Below the pieces are notes generated by a model. The model had not been told where the DNA came from. It saw nothing but the letters and a program-made list of their open reading frames with translations, and made no database searches. This document shows positions 1 through 5,501 of a DNA stretch of 8,604 nt, piece after piece. This stretch comes from an uncultured Bacilli bacterium (lineage in GTDB: Bacteria; Bacillota_I; Bacilli_A; RF39; UBA660), in the NCBI GenBank assembly GCA_947631135.1, contig CANRKE010000052.1, forward strand, positions 1 through 8,604, given 5' to 3'. The position numbers and the translations under genes are program-made. Every line of letters begins with the position of its first letter. Within the stretch, counting starts at the first letter, position 1.

Positions 1-173
1 TCTTTATAAGGTTTATCAATTCTTTCAGGATTTAATATAGTTATCTTCTTAGGACTAATATCTAACACCTCCTTTAAAAATCTTCTTATAGGTCCTAGAT
101 CATTAGGATCACCAAATATACGTTTGAACATAAGATCAAATTTCAAAGTAATATAAGTTTTTTCTTCAGTCAT
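1..173 (-). CDS. Rpn-family PD-(D/E)XK nuclease, N-terminal part (cut by window edge)
   Basis: Only the first 57 codons are present; the rest lies beyond the left edge. The reading starts at ATG 173, behind AGGAGG (183-188) with a 9-base spacer. An in-frame ATG at 182 abuts that site and is unlikely to be used. The peptide begins MTEEKTYITLKFDLMFKRIF, then GDP, RRFLKEVLDIS and ILNPERIDKPYK. The FDLMFKRIFG block followed by a 'leader' helix and ILNPE is the usual opening of the Rpn/PDDEXK_2 family, recombination-promoting nucleases often labelled putative transposases. The catalytic D/E-X-K residues are expected further on and cannot be checked. In other bacteria Rpn proteins cut DNA and promote RecA-independent recombination, and some act in phage defence. 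The gene stands alone behind the terminator of its upstream neighbour. The assignment rests on the N-terminal pattern recalled from the family. Confidence 0.72.
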   Translation of the reverse strand, partial: MTEEKTYITLKFDLMFKRIFGDPNDLGPIRRFLKEVLDISPKKITILNPERIDKPYK

Positions 174-195
174 AAATCTCATCCTCCTCTATATA

Positions 196-236
196 ATTAG
201 GGCGAAAAAAATATATATTAAAAAATACTCCCTAAT
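196..236. repeat. Short inverted repeat ATTAGGG / CCCTAAT upstream of the Rpn gene
   Basis: ATTAGGG at 196-202 and CCCTAAT at 230-236 form a perfect 7-bp inverted repeat with a 27-base AT-rich spacer. The GC-containing arms stand out from the surrounding A/T tracts. The right arm overlaps candidate -10 elements (minus-strand TATATT 234-239 or TATTAG 232-237) that follow a possible -35, TTGGCA (255-260). It could be an operator or a leader hairpin, or chance. Promoter and role are uncertain. Confidence 0.3.
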
Positions 237-318
237 ATATTATTCTAAAAAAATTGCCAAAAGTCTTTTTTTATTTTCAATTTTTTTTAATTTTTTTCTT
301 ATTTCTTGACAAACACAC

Positions 319-355
319 AAAAAAATATCATAACTTTTAATATTATGATATTTTT
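319..355 (-). terminator. Intrinsic terminator of the 571-residue surface protein gene
   Basis: A perfect 13-bp inverted repeat (321-333 with 343-355, 9-base loop) begins seven bases past the stop codon at 362. Read on the minus strand it ends in seven T residues. The stem is AT-rich apart from one C-G pair. The plus-strand reading also ends in T residues, but no plus-strand gene feeds into it. Confidence 0.75.
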
Positions 356-361
356 AATTTA

Positions 362-2077
362 TTAATATTGAGCTTGAAATAATGGTGACACATTATCGCT
401 TGATTCAATTATGGTATTTCCATCATATGTTTTAATTTCAGGTAAAGTTATTGGTTCATATTCAGGATTATTCTTTTTTGTTCCATCAGAATTTATAAGT
501 CTAACAATTCTTTTATTTTTATAATCTATATAATCTCTTGTGTCATCAATACTTCTTAATGGTTCATGTCCAGATATATCTATTGTTATATTTTGAATGT
601 TCTCATTTTTTCTTATTATAAATCTTGAGTAATATGTTGTAGTATTTGGTGTATTATTAAAATTATTTAATATTAAAAATTCTATAAATTTAACACCACT
701 TCTAAATTTATTATTTACATTTGAAATATTATCGTTTGATCCATATATTCCCTCTGCTATTTTATTATAACAAACATATTCTGTTGTTATTTTTGAATTA
801 CCATGCAATATATAATTATATGTTCCTAAACCAGCATTAGGTACTTTACTTACCTTAGTGCCTTTAATAAATGTTCCATGATTCCAGGGTGTATTTAATT
901 TAATTCTACTATTTTCTTTATCTATATTTTCATTTGTGTATAAACTAGGCCATGCATTTTTAGAATATGTTCCTACAGGGTATTTATAACCTCTTGAATC
1001 TATATAATTCCAAAATATTATATGCGGTGGGTATGTATTATAATTTGATACATCATTTAGGTATATATATTCATCACCATCTTTTAAATCATGTGTTAAA
1101 TATGTTAATGTATTTTCTTGATAACCAAAATCGTAACAATCTATATATCCTTTTTTATCAATATCATGTTCCCTTATTCCAAAGTAATATATTGCATCTA
1201 AATTACTACTTTTTGCACAGATATTTAAATAATAATAATCGTTTATGATCGATATATCATTATTTAAAATTAAATCATTCCTTTTACTATTACTTATATA
1301 AAAACTACCTAAACTTTTATATTTTTCATCACTATATGTTAACTGGGAAAATTTTCTATTATCACCTGTCTCACCTAATCCATTATCTAATAAATTTTGT
1401 GATACAGTAATATTTATTATTTTGTTATCACCTACGTTTTTACCATCAATAGTATTACCATATATCTTTAAATCTACTAAATTTCCATTAGTAGTATTTG
1501 ATATTACTGTTATTTCATCTTTTGGTGAAGAAGCTAATTTTTGTCTTGCTTCTATTTGTATTTTAAAACTACCATTTCTATTTAACATATAACTTTGATC
1601 TATATCATTAGAATTTTCTATCCATATCATTAATTTATATTCTTGTATTTCTTTAATTGGTATTCCTATACTTCTTTTCAAGTAATCTTTTGTGTTAGCT
1701 AGTTCATGGAAATTGCCTTCATTTATTAATTCATCATTACTTAATAATTTCCATTTAAAGTTTTCATCTTTTAGAGCTAGAGGTAGATCTATATCAACAA
1801 GTTTAATATCATAATATGCATAACTATTTCCTTTATTTTCAACACTAAAATTAAATACATTTGCTTTTTCTTCTACCTCATCACTATTAATTGGAAGTAG
1901 ATTCTCAACTTTTATTTCTTCACCATCAACATATTCAACATCAAGATTACCTAGTTTAGTTGAGTTGTCGCTATTACTTGTATTAAAGAACATTGCATAG
2001 CTCACAACAAATATTCCTATTATTACTACTATAATAGATATTATTACTATATTTCTCACTATTTTCTTCTTATCCAT
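362..2077 (-). CDS. Membrane-anchored surface protein: TasA-like stalk plus phage-tail/adhesin-like module (571 aa)
   Basis: ATG 2077 lies 7 bases after AAGGAG (2085-2090). Residues 1-6 are basic (MDKKKI) and 8-30 form one hydrophobic segment ending SYAMFF, like the uncleaved anchors or SipW-type signals before TasA/camelysin-like domains. Residues about 40-180 contain LGNLDVEYVDG and NFSVENKGNSYAYYDIKLVDI, a beta-rich pattern typical of that group. From about 198 the style changes: LVDLKIYGNTIDGKNVGD, a long aromatic- and Asn-rich middle (about 240-490) with TPWNHGTFIKGT, then ISGHEPLRSIDD with DYIDYKNKRIVRLI (502-528), and finally LPEIKTYDGNTII (545-557). As I recall, 'IYGNS..G', 'EPLR...D.ID...R' and 'LPEI.TY.G.T' blocks recur in phage tail and gut Firmicutes surface proteins, where they bind or structure a surface. 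No catalytic motif or LPXTG is seen. Monocistronic, with its own promoter and terminator. Function is not known; an adhesin or fibre-like role is inferred. Confidence 0.8.
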   Translation of the reverse strand: MDKKKIVRNIVIISIIVVIIGIFVVSYAMFFNTSNSDNSTKLGNLDVEYVDGEEIKVENLLPINSDEVEEKANVFNFSVENKGNSYAYYDIKLVDIDLPLALKDENFKWKLLSNDELINEGNFHELANTKDYLKRSIGIPIKEIQEYKLMIWIENSNDIDQSYMLNRNGSFKIQIEARQKLASSPKDEITVISNTTNGNLVDLKIYGNTIDGKNVGDNKIINITVSQNLLDNGLGETGDNRKFSQLTYSDEKYKSLGSFYISNSKRNDLILNNDISIINDYYYLNICAKSSNLDAIYYFGIREHDIDKKGYIDCYDFGYQENTLTYLTHDLKDGDEYIYLNDVSNYNTYPPHIIFWNYIDSRGYKYPVGTYSKNAWPSLYTNENIDKENSRIKLNTPWNHGTFIKGTKVSKVPNAGLGTYNYILHGNSKITTEYVCYNKIAEGIYGSNDNISNVNNKFRSGVKFIEFLILNNFNNTPNTTTYYSRFIIRKNENIQNITIDISGHEPLRSIDDTRDYIDYKNKRIVRLINSDGTKKNNPEYEPITLPEIKTYDGNTIIESSDNVSPLFQAQY

Positions 2078-2109
2078 GATTAGTCTCCTTTACTACTATT
2101 ATTACTTAT

Positions 2110-2118
2110 ATTATAACA
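2110..2118 (-). promoter_or_regulatory. Extended -10 promoter of the surface protein gene
   Basis: The minus strand reads TGTTATAAT: a perfect -10 TATAAT (2110-2115) with the extended TG (2117-2118). The -35 region has no good match (TAAATT at 17-base spacing). Transcription would start near 2103, giving a leader of about 26 bases. Confidence 0.65.
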
Positions 2119-2140
2119 CCAAACCGATGTCGAATTTACT

Positions 2141-2157
2141 GGTAATTTATGGTAATT
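2141..2157. repeat. Tandem GGTAATT repeat with 10-bp period upstream of the surface protein promoter
   Basis: GGTAATT occurs at 2141-2147 and again at 2151-2157, exactly one helical turn apart. Relative to the inferred start the copies lie around -38 to -54, where activators commonly bind, and the promoter lacks a good -35. A regulator site is inferred; no regulator gene is in the window. Confidence 0.35.
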
Positions 2158-2179
2158 AGGATAAGCTATTTGAACATGC

Positions 2180-2204
2180 AAAAAAACTTACCTAAGGTAA
2201 GTTT
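2180..2204 (-). terminator. Intrinsic terminator of the small RNA (and of murJ read-through)
   Basis: AAACTTACC (2184-2192) and GGTAAGTTT (2196-2204) form a 9-bp perfect stem with a 3-base loop. On the minus strand the hairpin runs straight into seven T residues (2180-2186). It lies about 130 bases past the murJ stop, with a separate promoter in between, so it most likely ends the small RNA. Confidence 0.8.
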
Positions 2205-2287
2205 ATTGGTCTTATAAGTATGACCCCCCCCATATCGAACATATGTTTGTGCGCGTTCAATACGAGAAGGACCTACCTTTTTATTAC
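2180..2287 (-). ncRNA. Putative small structured RNA of about 108 nt, family not recognised
   Basis: A stand-alone transcription unit is visible: an extended -10 promoter (2294-2322), an inferred start near 2287 and an intrinsic terminator ending at about 2180. The transcript would start with an A-rich leader and GGUA, then fold into a continuous 19-bp hairpin: 2273-2255 pairs with 2240-2222, closing a 14-base loop (2254-2241). Seven of the 19 pairs are G-U, so the helix is good in minus-strand RNA but would carry seven A-C mismatches in a plus-strand transcript; this agrees with the promoter and terminator direction. One side contains eight G in a row (2231-2224), rare in such AT-rich DNA. 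A 17-base linker with CUUAUAAG follows, then the terminator hairpin. No convincing ORF lies within it. It lacks the SRP RNA core, is too short for RNase P, tmRNA or usual 6S RNA, and does not fold as a tRNA. It could be a trans-acting sRNA or an attenuator of the surface protein gene. Confidence 0.6.
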
Positions 2288-2293
2288 AATTTC

Positions 2294-2322
2294 ATTCTAT
2301 CAGATATTTTTATACTTTTCAA
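2294..2322 (-). promoter_or_regulatory. Sigma-A extended -10 promoter of the small RNA
   Basis: The minus strand reads TTGAAA (2317-2322), a 17-base spacer, then TAGAAT (2294-2299), with the extended TG at 2301-2302. It sits 10 bases past the murJ stop codon and points away from it. The expected start is near 2287. Both hexamers, the spacing and the TG motif agree, which is uncommon by chance even in AT-rich DNA. Confidence 0.7.
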
Positions 2323-2331
2323 TATCTATTA

Positions 2332-3999
2332 TTAACTTTCTAACTTAACTTTTTTTCCTATAGAAAATTTCTTTAATATTTTATTAATTTTATTCATCAT
2401 TTTACTACCTAAAACACTATCCATTACTCCCAATTTATATGTCATTACAAAGTATATAATCATTCCAATAATACCATATACAAAACATATAATTATTGAA
2501 CTTAATCTAGTTAAATGACTCATATCAACAAAAATATTTAAAACCATTAAAGGAAGTAACATAGCTGCAAGTGATAATACTATTTTAAGCATAACATCAA
2601 GTGTTGATTTATAACTTACTTTAAAGTATTTACGCAATCCAATCATATTTATAATTGCAGAAGTACTATAACCTAGAAGAGATGCAAATACTGATCCATA
2701 ACTTGCATTTAAACCAAAGTGATCAAATATTACCATCATTGGTATTTGCAAGATTATTTTTGCAAGACATCCAGCTAACAAGCTAATAAAAACTTGTTTA
2801 AATCTATTTAAAGATTGTGAAGTAACAACAAATACATTAAATATACAATCGAATAAAGCAATAAATACACTAACTTTAAATACTATAGGTCCTAGTTTTG
2901 ATGCACCATAAAATAAAGTATAAACTGGTTTAGCTAAAAATGATAATCCTATAGATAAAGGTAAAGCAGTAAATAAAATTACTTGAATTGCTTGATTAAT
3001 TTTACTTCTAACATCAGTATAATTCTTCTTTACAAAACTTGTTGTAATACTTGGAACAATACTAGTTGATACACCTGTTGAAATTGCTATTACAATACTA
3101 TTTAATTTATTACCCCATGTATTTAAAATACCAATAATATTTTCAGCATCTTTCATTGAATATGATAATCTATTTGTCAATGTCTTTACAACTGTTAACA
3201 TATCTACAAATTCAAATATAGACATAGTAACACCAAATAATACGAATGGTAAAGAATAAAATAATATTTTCTTAATTATTTCTTTTGTTGTAATCTTTCT
3301 TTCTTCTTCTTTTATATCAGCATCTAAATTAAATTCTTGTTTATTTTTATTTATTTTCCGTTGTATATACATAAGTGCAGCAACAGCTCCAACAGTAGCT
3401 CCAAATACAGCAATAGCAACTGCTAATGTATTACCTAATTTAAATACATTTAAGAAAGTATAACTTCCAACAACTATTACAATTACTCTTACAAGTTGTT
3501 CTATAACTTGACTAGTTGATGAAGGTGTAATAAATTTATGTCCTTGCAAATATCCTTTTGAAATAGCCATTACGGGTACTACAATTATAGCTGTAGATAT
3601 AACTCTTACAACTAGTGCGATATCTTCAATTGTATTTCCACCAGTATTATCACCTATTATTGCATGCGCAATATGTGGAGCAAAGATAAATAGTATAATA
3701 AATGTTAACATACCAAGTACAGTAACTATTATTTTACCATACTTATATGTTCGTTCTTTTGTATGAAAATATCCAAGTGCATTATATTCACTTATTAATT
3801 TAGCCATTGCTGGAGGTAATCCAATTGTTGAAACAGCTAAAAATAAATTATATATAGTATATGCATAACCATATAATGCTCCTGATTGTTCACCTACTAT
3901 TGAATTAAATGGTATTACATATAATAAACCTAAAAACTTAGAAATAATTATTGCTAAGGTGGCAATAATTGCTCCATTAATAAATGTATTCTTCTTCAT
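2332..3999 (-). CDS. murJ: Lipid II flippase, MurJ family (YtgP/SpoVB-like), 555 aa
   Basis: An integral membrane protein with about 14 hydrophobic segments, of the MOP-superfamily polysaccharide transporter type (YtgP/SpoVB in Bacillus, about 540 residues). It would move lipid-linked peptidoglycan precursor from the inner to the outer face of the membrane. Visible family blocks are the N-terminal FLGLLYVIPFNSIVG, GLPPAMAKLISEYNA, the VVPVMAISKGYLQGH and TSQVIEQLVRV region (about 140-172), and TLFYGAS near the middle of the second half. A charged cytosolic loop (NKNKQEFNLDADIKEEERK, about 218-236) separates the halves. ATG 3999 is chosen because AAAGAGG (4006-4012) is 6 bases before it; ATG 4005, two codons earlier, directly abuts that site. 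Second gene of an operon after cse60. YtgP-type sequence favours the vegetative MurJ role over the sporulation paralogue SpoVB, but homology alone cannot fully separate them. Confidence 0.87.
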   Translation of the reverse strand: MKKNTFINGAIIATLAIIISKFLGLLYVIPFNSIVGEQSGALYGYAYTIYNLFLAVSTIGLPPAMAKLISEYNALGYFHTKERTYKYGKIIVTVLGMLTFIILFIFAPHIAHAIIGDNTGGNTIEDIALVVRVISTAIIVVPVMAISKGYLQGHKFITPSSTSQVIEQLVRVIVIVVGSYTFLNVFKLGNTLAVAIAVFGATVGAVAALMYIQRKINKNKQEFNLDADIKEEERKITTKEIIKKILFYSLPFVLFGVTMSIFEFVDMLTVVKTLTNRLSYSMKDAENIIGILNTWGNKLNSIVIAISTGVSTSIVPSITTSFVKKNYTDVRSKINQAIQVILFTALPLSIGLSFLAKPVYTLFYGASKLGPIVFKVSVFIALFDCIFNVFVVTSQSLNRFKQVFISLLAGCLAKIILQIPMMVIFDHFGLNASYGSVFASLLGYSTSAIINMIGLRKYFKVSYKSTLDVMLKIVLSLAAMLLPLMVLNIFVDMSHLTRLSSIIICFVYGIIGMIIYFVMTYKLGVMDSVLGSKMMNKINKILKKFSIGKKVKLES

Positions 4000-4005
4000 A
4001 AACAT

Positions 4006-4012
4006 CCTCTTT
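4006..4012 (-). promoter_or_regulatory. Ribosome binding site that decides the murJ start
   Basis: Minus-strand AAAGAGG shares its first base with the UGA stop of the upstream gene. It is 6 bases from ATG 3999 and has no spacing to ATG 4005, so ATG 3999 is the likely start. Stop and site overlap, which suggests translational coupling. Confidence 0.6.
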
Positions 4013-4182
4013 CACTTATAAATAATTAGCGCAGAAAAACAATATATTTGTTCATCGTGATCAATAGAAACAGCAGTTTGAAATTTTATATCAACTATTT
4101 CGTTATCAGTACTTGATAAAAACTCATTAATTGAATCTTCTAAATCTTTTTCATGTGCTTCATCTATAACTTTGACTTTCAT
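4012..4182 (-). CDS. cse60: Cse60-family small protein (56 aa)
   Basis: The reading MKVKVIDEAHEKDLEDSINE continues to a C-terminal EQIYCFSALIIYK. The pattern (a short acidic helix after the first strand, then a strand pair ending YCFSAxIIY) is that of the sporulation protein Cse60 family, about 60 residues in Bacillus. Its biochemical role is not established; in B. subtilis the gene is expressed during sporulation under sigma-E. A longer reading from ATG 4215 is rejected: that codon lies upstream of the expected transcription start, inside the promoter, whereas ATG 4182 has GGTGAAG (4186-4192) before it. The gene leads an operon with murJ, 12 bases apart. The promoter here looks like sigma-A, so vegetative expression is likely. 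It ends in UGA, which is informative about the genetic code. Confidence 0.78.
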   Translation of the reverse strand: MKVKVIDEAHEKDLEDSINEFLSSTDNEIVDIKFQTAVSIDHDEQIYCFSALIIYK

Positions 4183-4185
4183 AAT

Positions 4186-4192
4186 CTTCACC
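4186..4192 (-). promoter_or_regulatory. Ribosome binding site that decides the cse60 start
   Basis: Minus-strand GGTGAAG lies just before ATG 4182. Together with the promoter position it supports the 56-residue product over the 67-residue reading. Confidence 0.5.
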
Positions 4193-4203
4193 AAGCTAAA
4201 TAT

Positions 4204-4231
4204 ATTATATACCATACAAATATATTGTCAA
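4204..4231 (-). promoter_or_regulatory. Near-consensus sigma-A promoter of the cse60-murJ operon
   Basis: The minus strand reads TTGACA (4226-4231), a 16-base spacer, then TATAAT (4204-4209). Both hexamers are perfect. Transcription would start near 4197, about 15 bases before ATG 4182, so the leader is little more than the ribosome binding site. No terminator is visible between the nucleotidyltransferase stop (4241) and this promoter, so read-through from upstream is possible. Confidence 0.8.
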
Positions 4232-4240
4232 ATTATAAAA

Positions 4241-4975
4241 TTATTTTTTAAATATTTCATTTACTTCTTTTAATGTTTCATGTGTTCCAACGTCATAACA
4301 CTCACCATCAAATGAATATGCATATATATCTTCTTTATTATATAAGTATTGTGGAAAATGTCCAGGTGCATCCATATTATTTTTTTCATCTCTATATTTT
4401 TTAAAATATGGAATTATATATTTAGGATATATATATGTTGCATATACTGCTAAATTACTTTGTGGATTTTCAGGTTTTTCAACTAAATCAATAATTTTTC
4501 CATCATCTAAAACTTTAGCAACTGCAAATCTTTTAAGTTCTTCCCTATCTTCCATTTCTTTTACACACACAACACTTTTGTTTTTACCTTTATAATAATC
4601 TACAACATTTTTAAGTGAATAAGTAAATAAATTATCACCAGCTATTATAAGTAGATCATCATCTATTTTCTTATTTTCAATAACGTATAATATATCACCA
4701 ATAGCTCCTAATCTATTATCATTATTTGTAGTACCATCATTAATTATTTCTATTTCTTTTGTATTTGTTTTATTGTTTTTCCAATTAATAAAATGTTTAT
4801 AATATCTATCATTTGTTACTACATATATTTTATCAACATCATCAATTTTATTTACTTCATCTAATATATAATCTAATATTGGTTTATCTGCAATTTTTAA
4901 AAGAGCTTTAGGAAAATTTTTAGTAAGTGGAAAAAGCCTTGTTGCATATCCAGCACATAACAATATACATTTCAT
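4241..4975 (-). CDS. Sugar-nucleotide pyrophosphorylase (NTP_transferase family), 244 aa
   Basis: A GT-A-fold nucleotidyltransferase that would join a sugar 1-phosphate to an NTP, giving an NDP-sugar and pyrophosphate in the cytosol. The signature is at residues 8-23 (AGYATRLFPLTKNFPK), with Arg13 and Lys23 as the expected catalytic and phosphate-binding residues. Further motifs are NRLGAIGD (87-94, base and ribose region), AGDNLF (112-117, metal-binding Asp114), VEKPENP (165-171), DAPGHF (202-207) and CYDVGTHETL (227-236, second metal Asp228). There is no C-terminal hexapeptide-repeat domain, so a GlmU-type fusion is excluded. The sequence resembles glucose-1-phosphate thymidylyl/uridylyltransferase-like enzymes, but sugar and base cannot be read from it. 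ATG 4975 follows GAAAGG (4984-4989) by 8 bases. It lies 46 bases after the glycosyltransferase pair, so a shared glycan pathway is likely. Confidence 0.85.
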   Translation of the reverse strand: MKCILLCAGYATRLFPLTKNFPKALLKIADKPILDYILDEVNKIDDVDKIYVVTNDRYYKHFINWKNNKTNTKEIEIINDGTTNNDNRLGAIGDILYVIENKKIDDDLLIIAGDNLFTYSLKNVVDYYKGKNKSVVCVKEMEDREELKRFAVAKVLDDGKIIDLVEKPENPQSNLAVYATYIYPKYIIPYFKKYRDEKNNMDAPGHFPQYLYNKEDIYAYSFDGECYDVGTHETLKEVNEIFKK

Positions 4976-5006
4976 ACTATCATCCTTTCATAAAACATAT
5001 AATAAA

Positions 5007-5035
5007 ATTTTAACATATTATCTAAATATTATCAA
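5007..5035 (-). promoter_or_regulatory. Possible promoter of the nucleotidyltransferase gene
   Basis: The minus strand reads TTGATA (5030-5035), 17 bases, TAAAAT (5007-5012), overlapping the end of the upstream gene. Such matches are frequent by chance in DNA this AT-rich, and the gene may instead be transcribed with the glycosyltransferase pair. Confidence 0.35.
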
Positions 5036-5501
5036 TATAATTTTCTAATGTATCAATTATATTTTTAGTATTACTAACATATTTTTTAGGTTTAAAATCT
5101 TTTATTTCTTTTAGTAAATTTCCTAAATCATCATCTTCATTTAATACTTTAATATAACCTAGTTCACTAAACTTATTACATATTTGTATTTGATGATCAT
5201 TAGTATGTTCCTTATATTTTTTAAGTCTTGGAACAACAATTATTTTTTTATTTCTTTTTAATCCACTTAATATCGATCCAACACCACCATGAGTAATAAT
5301 TAAATCAGCGCTCTTCATATAATTATCAAATTCATCTGAATTAATAAAATCAAATATTTTAATTTTATTAGATTTATATTTTGTAAGTCCAGCTTGCACT
5401 ATTACTTCATCATCAATATTACCTTTACTAACCTCATCTTCTACTAATTTTATTAATCTTGTAAATTGCTTATCTTGAGTACCTAACGTAACTAAAATCA
5501 T
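5022..5501 (-). CDS. pssE: Alg13-like catalytic subunit of a two-part glycosyltransferase (PssE/Cps14G type), 159 aa
   Basis: The protein corresponds to the C-terminal, nucleotide-sugar-binding half of a GT-B (MurG/Alg13-like, GT28) glycosyltransferase. Motifs: MILVTLGTQDKQF at the N-terminus, ADLIITHGGVGSI (65-77, donor phosphate loop) and VVPRLKKYKEHTNDHQ (89-104, donor sugar and base contacts). The length of about 160 residues is typical of PssE/Cps14G/EpsF proteins. Alone it would be soluble; its partner, the next gene upstream, brings it to the membrane to extend a lipid-linked glycan. Start ATG 5501 overlaps the partner's TAA stop (TAATG), and AAAGGGGG (5511-5518) lies 9 bases upstream inside the partner gene, so the two are probably translated in step. 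The transferred sugar is unknown; homologues in exopolysaccharide clusters transfer hexoses such as galactose. Confidence 0.86.
   Translation of the reverse strand: MILVTLGTQDKQFTRLIKLVEDEVSKGNIDDEVIVQAGLTKYKSNKIKIFDFINSDEFDNYMKSADLIITHGGVGSILSGLKRNKKIIVVPRLKKYKEHTNDHQIQICNKFSELGYIKVLNEDDDLGNLLKEIKDFKPKKYVSNTKNIIDTLENYIDNI

Noticed and set aside
306..331. Plus-strand promoter TTGACA ... TATCAT
   Set aside because: The spacer is only 14 bases, it overlaps a terminator stem, and no plus-strand gene follows.
967..1248. A 93-codon plus-strand open frame, rich in Tyr, Leu, Asn and His
   Set aside because: It lies wholly inside the 571-residue minus-strand gene, has no ribosome binding site and has the skewed composition of an antisense shadow.
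2196..2277. tRNA-like element, because GTTCGATA resembles a T-loop and GGTA/TACC could close an acceptor stem
   Set aside because: No 7-bp acceptor stem, no 5-bp T-stem and no D-arm can be formed on either strand.
4183..4215. N-terminal extension of the Cse60-like protein from ATG 4215
   Set aside because: This codon is inside the TTGACA-TATAAT promoter, upstream of the expected transcript start.
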